A DNA stretch of 53,674 nucleotides. Source: Phycisphaerae bacterium. Lineage in GTDB: Bacteria; Planctomycetota; Phycisphaerae; Sedimentisphaerales; SM23-30. A program made the translations under genes and the position numbers. The stretch is taken from the NCBI GenBank assembly GCA_016342495.1, contig JAEIOG010000027.1, forward strand, positions 1 to 53,674. Direction: 5' to 3'. Below are positions 45,905-53,674 of the stretch, piece after piece (position 1 is the first letter of the stretch; each line of letters begins with the position of its first letter). The notes under the pieces were generated by a model. The model had not been told where the DNA came from, made no database searches, and saw only the letters and a list, made by a program, of their open reading frames with translations.

Positions 45905-47038
45905 ATGAATTGTCGATGTGCTTTATTAACAGCCGCCGCCGCCGGTGGAATTGCTATTGTCAGGATTGATGGTCCTGATAGTATGCTAATGCTGAAAAAA
46001 ATATTTATCCCTATTGCCGGGCAACTGGATACTGATGCGCTTTTGAGTGGTAAGTCTCTATTATTTGGTAGTTTACGTGATGGAGACGAAACTCTGGATC
46101 AGGTTGTTGTCGCTTATGAACCGGGACTTAATGCCGTTGATATTAATTGCCATGGCGGGATGCGGATTATTCAGAGGCTTATGATTCTTTTGAAAAATTA
46201 CGGTGCACAAGTTGTTGATAATAAAGAGCTTATATTAAATGAATCTATCGAGTCAGAGCTTCAGTATTATATAACTAAAGCTTTGGTTCCCAAGGCGGTT
46301 TTAGCTGTTGCCAACCAGTATCCAGCCGGTTTGTATCAGTGGGCCGGTGATATAATTAAGTCCTTGGAAAATAATGATTTAGGTGAAATACAAGAGCAGG
46401 TTAAAGATATTTTGGCAACTGCCCATATTGGCAAAAAATTGTTGGCCCCACCCATGATAGTTTTGGTCGGCCCGGTCAACGCCGGCAAGAGCACTTTGGC
46501 TAATGCTTTGGGTAATAAAGCGGTTTCAATCGCCAGCGATTTGGCAGGAACTACCAGAGACTGGACCTCGCAAGTTGTTGATATACAAGGGTTTGCCTAT
46601 AGATTGGTTGATACCGCAGGTCGTCGGGCTAGCGATGATATATTAGAACAGCAGTCTTTGATTTTGGCTAATGATTTGATTGAAAAGGCGGATTTGATTT
46701 TGCTGGTAGCTGGGGCCGATCAGCTCTATATGGTCGAAAAACAGCTTGAAGATTTGCCTGAAAATGTGAATGTTCTGGTGGTGATTAATAAGGTTGATTT
46801 GACCAGCGATGATGTTGTAAGTAATTGTTTAAAAAAGGGTTATATTTGTATCACGGCAAAGGAAAAAGACGGTTTTGACCAGTTGACAAGTGGTATAAAC
46901 GATACCATCGGGCTAAATCAATATGTCGATGGCCAACCTTTGGTCTTTACTGATCGGCAGCGTATTTTGCTGGAACAGATTATGACCACTGATAATGCTG
47001 ATGATATAAAAGAATTGTTAGCAAAATTGCGGGGCTAG
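45905..47038 (+). CDS. shortened MnmE-like (TrmE-type) GTPase
   Basis: Homologue of the tRNA uridine-34 modification GTPase MnmE. An N-terminal tetrahydrofolate-binding-like domain (about 1-110) has GGIAIVRIDGPDS and INCHGG. A reduced helical region follows, then a G domain with G1 GPVNAGKS (189-196), G2 GTTRD (215-219), G3 DTAGR (236-240) and G4 NKVD (295-298). The protein ends at 377 with ELLAKLRG and lacks the C-terminal helix and Cys motif (CIGKFC type) needed in true MnmE (about 450 aa). It is therefore either a divergent paralogue with a changed function or a lineage variant. Confidence 0.8.
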   Translation: MNCRCALLTAAAAGGIAIVRIDGPDSMLMLKKIFIPIAGQLDTDALLSGKSLLFGSLRDGDETLDQVVVAYEPGLNAVDINCHGGMRIIQRLMILLKNYGAQVVDNKELILNESIESELQYYITKALVPKAVLAVANQYPAGLYQWAGDIIKSLENNDLGEIQEQVKDILATAHIGKKLLAPPMIVLVGPVNAGKSTLANALGNKAVSIASDLAGTTRDWTSQVVDIQGFAYRLVDTAGRRASDDILEQQSLILANDLIEKADLILLVAGADQLYMVEKQLEDLPENVNVLVVINKVDLTSDDVVSNCLKKGYICITAKEKDGFDQLTSGINDTIGLNQYVDGQPLVFTDRQRILLEQIMTTDNADDIKELLAKLRG

Positions 47039-47264
47039 TTGGCCCAGCCAACAAAACTATTTCTGCACGTAGGCTCATATACCGCGGGTGGCAAAGGGTG
47101 CGAAAAGGCATGTTTTGCTCCAAAAATACCTGGAAAATGCAAAAAAATACCAAATAATACACGGTTTGAACACCTGGAAAATATATTCAGACGCAATAAA
47201 ATATGATTTTTTCGATCATTGCTGGTTGCTCTTTGTCGCTAAAATGTCACAAATTAATTTTGTT

Positions 47265-49382
47265 CTATTGGGCTATCAGTGTGTGGTCCCCTGATGGCAA
47301 TGGGTCGATAAAACGCATTTTGCCTTGCTTTTGGAGTGTTACAGGTTTGCCATCAAGAGTGATGCTGGTGTAACTTTCGCAGTTTTTTGGCAGGACAAAT
47401 CGGGCAGTCATATTAGCTGGAATATTCATTTTGAATGTACAAATGTCAGTTTTTCTGTCCATTGTTACAGTGATTTCGCCCCGTATCGTTGGAGTTTTAA
47501 TCTGAAAATGATTTAATGCTGCTGGCTGAGGATGAATTAATGCCTTGGCGAAACCAGCTTGAACAGGGCGGATGCCGGCAATGAAACGCGGGATAATATT
47601 GGCAGGAGCGGCGCCCCAGGCATGGTTCCAATCCTGATTAGGCTTGTAGGCAATCCCCCAGGCTTCCATGGTAATAGTCGATCCTTCACGGATCATGTTT
47701 GACCAGCTTCTTGAATCCTGAGAAACAATCAAATCCAGAGCGGCCTGCTCCTCTCCGGCTAGATATAAACCTTCAAGGAGATATTGGGCGGCATAAACGC
47801 TACAAGCCATTTTTTTTGATTTAACAAAATCGACAACTGCTGCCTTATTTTTTTCAGGTACCAGGCCAAAGGCCAAAGGTAACATATTGGCATGCAGCGA
47901 TGAATGGCTGCTGTCCTGGCCATCAATATATAAACCGGTGCTTTGATCATAAAAAACGCTCTGGTATGACTGATAAACCTGTCGGGCCTGCTGGCTGAAA
48001 ATCCGGGCATCTTCTGTTTTGCCAAGAACGATGGCAATTTTTTCCATTAAAGTCAAAGTATGATAATAAAATGCATTGATGACAGTATTAACGGGCTTGA
48101 AATCATATTTATCTCTTTCTGTGACAGGCCAGTCAACGATATCACGGAGTTTGGCGGTATTTAACAGACCATCGGAAGTTCGGGCATACTGAGAAAGAAG
48201 TTTAGTGTTTTTCAACTTGTCATAATGCTCAGCCAGAGATTCGCTATTGCCGGTATAAAGATAATCGGCCCATGCTATCATAATAGAATGCTGTTTCCAT
48301 TCGGTTGGCCAGGTCGGATGTTCCAACAAATATTCATGTGAATAACGAGCCAGAGTGAATTCCCTGTCAACGCAATAATGGCAAAGTTGATTGATATAAG
48401 CATCGGCTTCATAGGGTTTACGTTCACGGTCGCCATCGACATAAACGCCGCAGAAGCTGGTCGGTTTGATACTATAGTGGCAAAGCTGCCAGATTTGATT
48501 GAGAATTATATTGTCAGATACAAAAGAAGCCGCATTGTCATCAAATGGATAATGAACAGAGAGCTGTTTGAAATCGCCGAGGGTAACCGGATATGGGCAA
48601 TTGACTAATTCAACATATCGAAATGGCGCGATCCGGCCAAAATCAGCCGGGATTGCGATGCCAAGGGTTACTCCGGGCGGATGAATTTCATATGAGGCTG
48701 AACCATCCAGACTTTGTTTGGCTTGATAATAGCGGATGGTGCCGCCGGGTTTACGGTCGACAAAGCCATTTTTTAGCTTTTCGCCGAAATGAAATTCAAC
48801 GGTTGTACCAGAGAGGTTTTCTGACAATAATCTTTGAGGGATATCCCAACGCAAATATCCGAAAGCATCTTTGCCAAAATCTATCAGATAATGGTCGACT
48901 TGGATTTTTTTTATAGTAATGGGCGATATTTCGCTTGAGACTTGTTTGTACCGGGCAGTATGGTAACCATTAAGAGATGGCCCGGTTTTGATCTCTTGAA
49001 TCGACGACCAGTCTGAAGGTTCATTCGCATTATTCCAGATGCGAACTTTCCAGAAATAGGATCGGTTGACTGCTAAGGCTGAACCGGCATAAGATATATT
49101 TACCGAATCGGCACTGGCAACCTTTTTACTGTCCCATTTGTCGGGTTTGTTTTGATCCAGTAAAGAACAACTGCTGGCAAGCATAACCTGGTAGGCTTGC
49201 TGCATATCGCCAGAGACATCAGAATTAACAATCCATCCAAATTCCGGGCTGGAATCCTGAATTGTCGTTTCTTGCGGGTTGGCCATCAATTCACACATCA
49301 AGCCAGAAGGAGCTGATAAAGCAAAAACCATATTTGTAGTTAAAAGCAGTAATAATAATCCCAGTTTAATTTGTTTAATCAT
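47265..49382 (-). CDS. GH78 alpha-L-rhamnosidase-like exported enzyme
   Basis: Removes alpha-L-rhamnose from polysaccharides such as rhamnogalacturonan or ulvan-type glycans. The signal peptide is at 1-22. An N-terminal Fn3-like/beta-sandwich region (SPEFGW, SYFWKVRIWNN) precedes the (alpha/alpha)6 catalytic barrel. The family DERxGW region reads GVYVDGDRERKPYEADAYIN (312-331), and the catalytic-acid segment reads REGSTITMEAWG (565-576), with Glu573 the likely base position. A C-terminal beta-sandwich closes the protein. The 705 residues are shorter than many GH78 enzymes. Exact substrate is unknown. Confidence 0.88.
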   Translation of the reverse strand: MIKQIKLGLLLLLLTTNMVFALSAPSGLMCELMANPQETTIQDSSPEFGWIVNSDVSGDMQQAYQVMLASSCSLLDQNKPDKWDSKKVASADSVNISYAGSALAVNRSYFWKVRIWNNANEPSDWSSIQEIKTGPSLNGYHTARYKQVSSEISPITIKKIQVDHYLIDFGKDAFGYLRWDIPQRLLSENLSGTTVEFHFGEKLKNGFVDRKPGGTIRYYQAKQSLDGSASYEIHPPGVTLGIAIPADFGRIAPFRYVELVNCPYPVTLGDFKQLSVHYPFDDNAASFVSDNIILNQIWQLCHYSIKPTSFCGVYVDGDRERKPYEADAYINQLCHYCVDREFTLARYSHEYLLEHPTWPTEWKQHSIMIAWADYLYTGNSESLAEHYDKLKNTKLLSQYARTSDGLLNTAKLRDIVDWPVTERDKYDFKPVNTVINAFYYHTLTLMEKIAIVLGKTEDARIFSQQARQVYQSYQSVFYDQSTGLYIDGQDSSHSSLHANMLPLAFGLVPEKNKAAVVDFVKSKKMACSVYAAQYLLEGLYLAGEEQAALDLIVSQDSRSWSNMIREGSTITMEAWGIAYKPNQDWNHAWGAAPANIIPRFIAGIRPVQAGFAKALIHPQPAALNHFQIKTPTIRGEITVTMDRKTDICTFKMNIPANMTARFVLPKNCESYTSITLDGKPVTLQKQGKMRFIDPLPSGDHTLIAQ

Positions 49383-49806
49383 TTGATTATTCCATATTTT
49401 TTGTAAATAAGGTTAGTTCTCTTTAATCTTTATATTGGTTGCTGAATTGACCAATGCAACATCTAAGCTTTGAAAAATATCTAGATCACTTAGGAAAGCT
49501 TGTTTTTTGCTAATATATGAGACTTTGTTTGGAACCGATTCTATGAGTAGGAATGGTAGTTGTCAAGAGCGAATCATTGTGGGAGTTTTAAATGACGGAA
49601 TATGACAATGTTTTTTGTCCATATTGGTTGTCTGCAAATATGCAAGTATTTATAACTTGTTTTTGAATGCCCTTCTTGTTGACCGGGTGATTTATTACGG
49701 TATAATATAAATATCTGGGTTCAAACAATTTGCTTAGGCATCTAAGGTGAATAATATTGACGTATCGCTACTGATCTTAATTTTATACGGAAAAGGAGTT
49801 TATCCA
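49383..49806. other. non-coding region between the GH78 and catalase genes
   Basis: This stretch separates the divergent GH78 (minus) and catalase (plus) genes. The catalase promoter lies near its right end. No further gene, repeat or strong hairpin was seen in the rest. Confidence 0.4.
49679..49706 (+). promoter_or_regulatory. sigma70-type promoter of the catalase gene
   Basis: TTGACC (49679-49684) and TATAAT (49701-49706) with 16-bp spacing lie about 100 bp upstream of the catalase ATG. No obvious OxyR or PerR operator was recognised. Confidence 0.7.
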
Positions 49807-51264
49807 ATGGACAAAAAGAAGCTTACTAATAATGCCGGATCGCCCGTCTGCGACAATCAGAATGTGATGACCGCTGGCCCGCGTGGGCCACAGTTGCTGC
49901 AGGACGTGTGGTTTCTGGAAAAACTGGCTCATTTCGATCGTGAAGTAATTCCAGAACGGCGTATGCATGCTAAAGGTTCCGGGGCATTTGGTACCTTTAC
50001 GGTAACACATGATATTACGCAGTACACCAAGGCGAAGATTTTTTCAGAGGTTGGGAAGAAAACTGATATGTTTGTCCGATTTTCTACGGTAGCCGGTGAA
50101 CGCGGGGCAGCCGATGCCGAACGTGACATCCGTGGCTTTGCAATGAAATTTTATACCGAAGAAGGCAATTGGGACCTGGTAGGTAATAATACACCAGTAT
50201 TTTTCCTTCGTGATCCGCTAAAATTTCCCGATCTTAATCATGCCGTCAAACGTGACCCTAAGACTAATCTTCGCAGCGCCCGCAATAACTGGGATTTTTG
50301 GACTAATTTGCCAGAGGCTCTGCATCAGGTGACTATTACTATGAGTGAACGCGGTATACCGCTTTCATATCGGCATATGAATGGCTATGGCAGTCATACC
50401 TACAGCATGATTAATGCCAAAGGTGAGCGGTTCTGGGTTAAATTCCATTTGAAAACTCAGCAGGGCATTAAGAACCTGACCGATGCTGAAGCTGAGCAGA
50501 TTGTAGGCAAGTGCCGGGAAAGCCATCAGCGTGACCTTTTTGAAAGTATTGAAAAAGGTGATTTTCCGAAATGGGATATGAAACTCCAGGTTATACCGGA
50601 AAAAGAAGCGGCTAAATTCCCGTTCAATCCTTTTGATCTGACCAAGGTTTGGCCACACAAAGAATATCCGCTTATTGATGTGGGCGTATTTGAGCTGAAT
50701 AAGAACCCAGAGAATTATTTTGCCGAAGTTGAACAAGCTGCCTTTAATCCGGCTAATATTGTGCCGGGTATTGGTTTTTCACCAGATAAGATGCTTCAAG
50801 GTCGTCTGTTTTCCTATGGTGATGCCCAGCGGTATCGCCTTGGCGTAAATCATCACCTGATTCCTGTAAATCGGGCCCGCTGTCCGTTTCATAGTTTTCA
50901 TCGTGATGGTGCGATGCGTGTTGATGATAACCATGGTGGAACTTTGGGCTATGAGCCCAATAGTTATGGCCAATGGCAGGAACAGCCTGAATTTAGTGAA
51001 CCACCGCTTGCAATTGACGGTGCAGCCGACCATTGGAGCCATCGCGCCGATGATGATGACTATTATTCTCAGCCGGGAGCGTTGTTCCGCATGATGAATC
51101 CGCAGCAACAGAAAGCACTCTTTGGCAATACCGCCAGGGCCATGGGGGATGCTCCAAAAGAAATTAAACTCCGCCATATCGGCAACTGTATGAAAGCGGA
51201 TCCTGCATATGGCAAAGGTGTTGCCGATGCACTTGGGATTGACATGAGTGAAGTTTCTGATTGA
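49807..51264 (+). CDS. katA: monofunctional heme catalase
   Basis: Dismutates hydrogen peroxide in the cytoplasm. The 485 residues match small-subunit (clade 3) catalases. Catalytic His54 lies in [12 protein letters not shown], the distal Asn in [10 protein letters not shown], and the proximal heme Tyr in [14 protein letters not shown]. The frame is open from 49747, but the ATG at 49807 has AAAAGGAG ahead and gives the standard N-terminus. A clear promoter and terminator make it a single-gene unit. Its presence points to exposure to oxygen or peroxide in an otherwise anaerobe-like gene set. Confidence 0.97.
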   Translation: MDKKKLTNNAGSPVCDNQNVMTAGPRGPQLLQDVWFLEKLAHFDREVIPERRMHAKGSGAFGTFTVTHDITQYTKAKIFSEVGKKTDMFVRFSTVAGERGAADAERDIRGFAMKFYTEEGNWDLVGNNTPVFFLRDPLKFPDLNHAVKRDPKTNLRSARNNWDFWTNLPEALHQVTITMSERGIPLSYRHMNGYGSHTYSMINAKGERFWVKFHLKTQQGIKNLTDAEAEQIVGKCRESHQRDLFESIEKGDFPKWDMKLQVIPEKEAAKFPFNPFDLTKVWPHKEYPLIDVGVFELNKNPENYFAEVEQAAFNPANIVPGIGFSPDKMLQGRLFSYGDAQRYRLGVNHHLIPVNRARCPFHSFHRDGAMRVDDNHGGTLGYEPNSYGQWQEQPEFSEPPLAIDGAADHWSHRADDDDYYSQPGALFRMMNPQQQKALFGNTARAMGDAPKEIKLRHIGNCMKADPAYGKGVADALGIDMSEVSD

Positions 51265-51291
51265 AAATAGAAGTTTTAATGTGTTTTTAAG

Positions 51292-51330
51292 AGGGGTTGT
51301 CCGCTGTTAAGGTTGGCAACCCCTTTTTTT
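51292..51330 (+). terminator. intrinsic terminator after katA
   Basis: AGGGGTTG (51292-51299) pairs with CAACCCCT (51317-51324), followed by a T7 run. The loop is 17 nt. Confidence 0.9.
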
Positions 51331-51383
51331 ATCGTTTTGAGTAGGTTAAGGGCTGGCAGAGCGATTTTTTTTGGGATGGGTAC

Positions 51384-51411
51384 TTGACAGAATATAATTG
51401 AACGCTACAAT
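51384..51411 (+). promoter_or_regulatory. sigma70-type promoter of tRNA-Gly
   Basis: TTGACA (51384-51389) and TACAAT (51406-51411) with a 16-bp spacer sit 19 bp before the tRNA. Confidence 0.8.
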
Positions 51412-51430
51412 CTGAGTTCTGCAATGATTT

Positions 51431-51501
51431 GCGGGCGTAGCTTAGTGGTAAAGCTCCAGCCTTCCAAGCTGGTCATGTGAGTTCGATTCTCATCGCCCGC
51501 T
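51431..51501 (+). tRNA. tRNA-Gly (anticodon TCC)
   Basis: Acceptor strands GCGGGCG (51431-51437) and CGCCCGC (51494-51500) pair fully. The anticodon stem is CCAGC/GCTGG around CTTCCAA, giving TCC (reads GGA). The D-arm contains TAGCTTAGTGGTAAAGC, the T-loop is TTCGATT, and the discriminator is T. CCA is not encoded, and a T-run follows directly. Confidence 0.95.
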
Positions 51502-51953
51502 TTTTTAATGCGCAGAAATAATTTCTTAAGCCAGGGTTAATCCCTTGCTTCTATTTCTCTTATCCTATGTATTCTACTTATATTGCCAATAATTTTACCA
51601 GGTCAGGAGATTTATATCGCAAAAGGGATTTAAACGATGGTATGTTTGTATATTAACTAAATTGGTAAAAAAGTGGTAATATATGTGGTTTTTATCGATT
51701 TTATTGATTTTAATACTTGATTTTTTGTTGAAAATTAAGCAAAATACCTATTCTTTTGTAGCGGAATCTCGCTTTAAGTGTGCCAATTGATATAAACAGA
51801 AAATCTTAACAATTCTTTTTATATTTCCTAAATTAATATCAGCAAAAAATTTGCATAGGTGTTTTCTGAATGTGATAGTTGATACTGAGTATATATAAAA
51901 CAACTAGAGTGGCAGTAATTATTAGTACTGACTGGACATGAGGGAAATGTGCA
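51502..51953. other. AT-rich non-coding gap
   Basis: These 452 bp hold no convincing ORF, repeat or hairpin. The first bases after the tRNA (TTTTTT) may help terminate transcription. A promoter for the following metzincin gene must lie here, but I could not choose one. Confidence 0.35.
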
Positions 51954-53615
51954 ATGCTATTTAGACAGAGCAGAGAAGTAAGAAAAAGAAAAAAAGTGCG
52001 GTCGCGAAAATCAACTGGGAATAAATTTGTTCTGGAACAATTAGATAAGCGGGTATTGTTAAGTGTAAGTACCGATTTTATTGACGCGGCGGAGATTGTA
52101 GCCGATGATTTTGGGATGGCAACTTCGCAGGAAGCAGCCTTTGATTCCGCTGAGCAGGTGCTGTACCTAGATTTTGATGGGGCGATAGTGTATAATAATT
52201 ATCCAACAGATTATGATTTACATCGAAATTATGTATATGTGCCGCCATTTACGTTAGAAGGATTAGGTTTTAGTGGGCAGGAAGCTAATGCAATAAATAA
52301 TGTGATGCAGTTTGTACAAGAAGATTATGCTGCGTACAATATTACCGTTACTCAAGAAAAGCCCACTGAAGGGGGATTTTCAACTATATATATTGGTGGG
52401 ACTGGAGGGTATGCCCCAGGTTCAGTTATTGGCCGCGCGACTTATGATGTAGGGAATAGTTCAGATACCAATTATGGATTTGTTTATAGTGAAGTTATGG
52501 TAATGTTTGCTGAGGCAAGTAATGATGATGTTGATGTGTTCAGCGAATATTTAGCAAATGTAATAACTCATGAAGCAGCACATACATTTGGTTTGGCTCA
52601 TGTAAATGACACAAGTGCTATTATGAATCCTTTTGTGCCAATTGATCCTTTGACCTTATCATTTAGAAGTGATTCAGAGGCCTTGCTAGGGATAAATTTA
52701 GGTTATAAAAGCATTGGCGGGGATGATTATAGCGTTGTTGAGTCAGTTGGGGTTAATGAAGTTATTTCGGGTTTACTGGAAAGGCGTGCCGATACCGATA
52801 GCTTTGATTTTACTGCTGATGCCAGAGGTGAAATGGTAGTTGATCTGGATACTACTGTATACGGAAATCTGGATAGTGTATTATCGGTTTATGATGGTTC
52901 CGGTAACCTGATTACTTCAAATGATGATTATAATGGCCAAGATGATTCAAAATTAGTATTTAACGTTAGCCAGGGAGCTAATTATACTGTGGTGGTCAGT
53001 AGTTCTGGTGGTAATTCTTCGGGTACTTATTCATTAACTTTTGATGGCCCTGATGGCGGTGGCGGGGAAGTTGATCCTGCTTTAATATCTATTAGTGACA
53101 GTGTCGGCGTGGCAGATGACCTGGCGATGGATTTTGGAACATTGACTGTTGGCGATAATCTAATAAAGACATTTACCATCAGCAATGATGGTGGCGAAAA
53201 TTTAGTTATCAACAGTGTCATTACAGCTGGAGAATTTACGGTTGTCCCAGCTGATGGCAGCAGTGGTGTTATAACTTTAGCAAATGGTCAAAGCAAAAAT
53301 TTTAATGTAACTTATGCCCCTGGTAATGCTGGCATTGATAACAATAGTGTTGTTATAAACAGTAATAGTGGCGGTGTGAATACTGCTACGACAATTGATC
53401 TTGATGGTATTGGCCAACTGGCTCCTTCACTGATAGCAGTTAGTGATAGTGTCGGTGCGGCAGATGATCTGGCAATGGACTTTGGTACTCTTACTCTGGG
53501 TCAGAGCCTTGTTAAAACTATTACGGTATCAAATAATGGTGGAACTGACTTAGATATTACTCCGGCAATTAAACAAGTGAATTACCCCGCTTTTGCATAT
53601 TGCACTTTTTCGTGA
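51954..53615 (+). CDS. extracellular metzincin-type protein with PPC and ASH/choice-of-anchor-D repeats, C-terminally interrupted
   Basis: Large secreted zinc-protease-like protein. The N-terminus is basic and holds LEQLDKRVLLS (27-37), the planctomycete LExLxxRxLLS export motif. The metzincin motif HEAAHTFGLAH (206-216) has zinc ligands His206, His210 and His216, with Met-turn SAIMNP (222-227). A bacterial pre-peptidase C-terminal-like domain covers about 265-365 (DSFDFTADARGEMVVDLDT). A first ASH/anchor-D repeat spans about 379-488, and a second starts at 494 but stops matching near residue 539. The frame then ends at 53615 after unrelated residues. The gene is probably longer elsewhere and disrupted here. 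The start has only a weak SD. Confidence 0.85.
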   Translation: MLFRQSREVRKRKKVRSRKSTGNKFVLEQLDKRVLLSVSTDFIDAAEIVADDFGMATSQEAAFDSAEQVLYLDFDGAIVYNNYPTDYDLHRNYVYVPPFTLEGLGFSGQEANAINNVMQFVQEDYAAYNITVTQEKPTEGGFSTIYIGGTGGYAPGSVIGRATYDVGNSSDTNYGFVYSEVMVMFAEASNDDVDVFSEYLANVITHEAAHTFGLAHVNDTSAIMNPFVPIDPLTLSFRSDSEALLGINLGYKSIGGDDYSVVESVGVNEVISGLLERRADTDSFDFTADARGEMVVDLDTTVYGNLDSVLSVYDGSGNLITSNDDYNGQDDSKLVFNVSQGANYTVVVSSSGGNSSGTYSLTFDGPDGGGGEVDPALISISDSVGVADDLAMDFGTLTVGDNLIKTFTISNDGGENLVINSVITAGEFTVVPADGSSGVITLANGQSKNFNVTYAPGNAGIDNNSVVINSNSGGVNTATTIDLDGIGQLAPSLIAVSDSVGAADDLAMDFGTLTLGQSLVKTITVSNNGGTDLDITPAIKQVNYPAFAYCTFS

Positions 53616-53674
53616 TTGAAAAACTTTTTCACCTTCTTGGGTTTCCGCTGTAAACTCCGCATATACGAACTCAA
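53582..53674 (-). other. edge-truncated open minus-strand frame at the interruption
   Basis: Beginning at about 53570 the plus-strand sequence stops matching the ASH repeat. On the minus strand, a frame open from the window end reaches a TAA at 53584-53582 (30 codons, basic: RKPKKVKKFFNHEKVQ). Another minus frame is open too. It could be the C-terminus of an inserted transposase or just interspersed repeat DNA. Nothing more can be said at the edge. Confidence 0.25.

Noticed and set aside
47039-47264. Small ORF after the MnmE-like gene
   Set aside because: 68 codons without SD or recognisable features; it ends at the convergent GH78 gene.

Overview
The window reads as a chromosomal segment of a Planctomycetota bacterium, most likely class Phycisphaerae (Sedimentisphaerales-like, polysaccharide-degrading, largely anaerobic). 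This is inference. It rests on the exported protein at 51954 with a planctomycete LExLxxRxLLS N-terminal motif, a dockerin-like tail on a secreted rhodanese, an abundance of sulfatase/GH94/GH97/GH27/GH78 genes, a V-type ATPase in the Chlamydia (PVC) gene order, and an anaerobe-type NifX/MinD-ferredoxin cluster. The DNA is AT-rich with many clear intrinsic terminators. Several gene starts were moved from the longest ORF to an internal ATG with a Shine-Dalgarno (SD) sequence.

Layout. 0.2-6.5 kb: exported sulfatase, small membrane protein, cytoplasmic GH94 phosphorylase, tRNA-Val with its own promoter and terminator, DUF3859-like protein, lipoprotein esterase. 6.6-10.9 kb (minus): chemotaxis operon of cheW, a 21-bp heptad-repeat tract, a small Fn3 protein and a giant MCP with about four copies of a helical sensor module. 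A 118-nt rod-like inverted repeat lies upstream. 11.2-14 kb: GH97 lipoprotein and an RRM RNA-binding protein. 14-18.8 kb (minus): seven-gene anaerobe cluster of DUF134 regulator, NifX-like protein, CxxC carboxymuconolactone decarboxylase-like protein, frameshifted BASS permease, a fusion of two MinD/ferredoxin ATPases, a second NifX-like protein and a hotdog thioesterase. It resembles the Desulfovibrio orange-protein (ORP) cluster.

19-26.6 kb: zinc-protease lipoprotein, RmlD-like reductase, leuB, pcrA/uvrD, GH27, and a decayed tyrosine-recombinase fragment. 26.6-34.2 kb (minus): V-type ATPase operon E-DUF2764-A-B-D-I-K. 35-41.8 kb: cytidylate-kinase-like protein, IclR regulator, beta-propeller/di-heme cytochrome c, hybrid periplasmic-binding histidine kinase, smpB. 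41.9-42.3 kb: an element of GC-rich hairpins flanked by 17-bp direct repeats. 42.5-51.5 kb: SSS symporter with a 250-residue insertion, rhodanese, shortened MnmE-like GTPase, GH78, catalase, tRNA-Gly. 52 kb to the end: a large extracellular metzincin whose second C-terminal repeat is abruptly interrupted near 53.57 kb.

How the genes may work together. Extracellular and periplasmic sulfatase, esterase, rhamnosidase, alpha-galactosidase and GH97 enzymes would trim sulfated or acetylated plant/algal polysaccharide. The SSS symporter could import products and the GH94 enzyme could split beta-disaccharides phosphorolytically. The most novel-looking material is the fused ORP-type ATPase in its operon, the chemotaxis operon with its repeat tract and module-expanded receptor, and two structured intergenic elements (10.9 kb and 42 kb).
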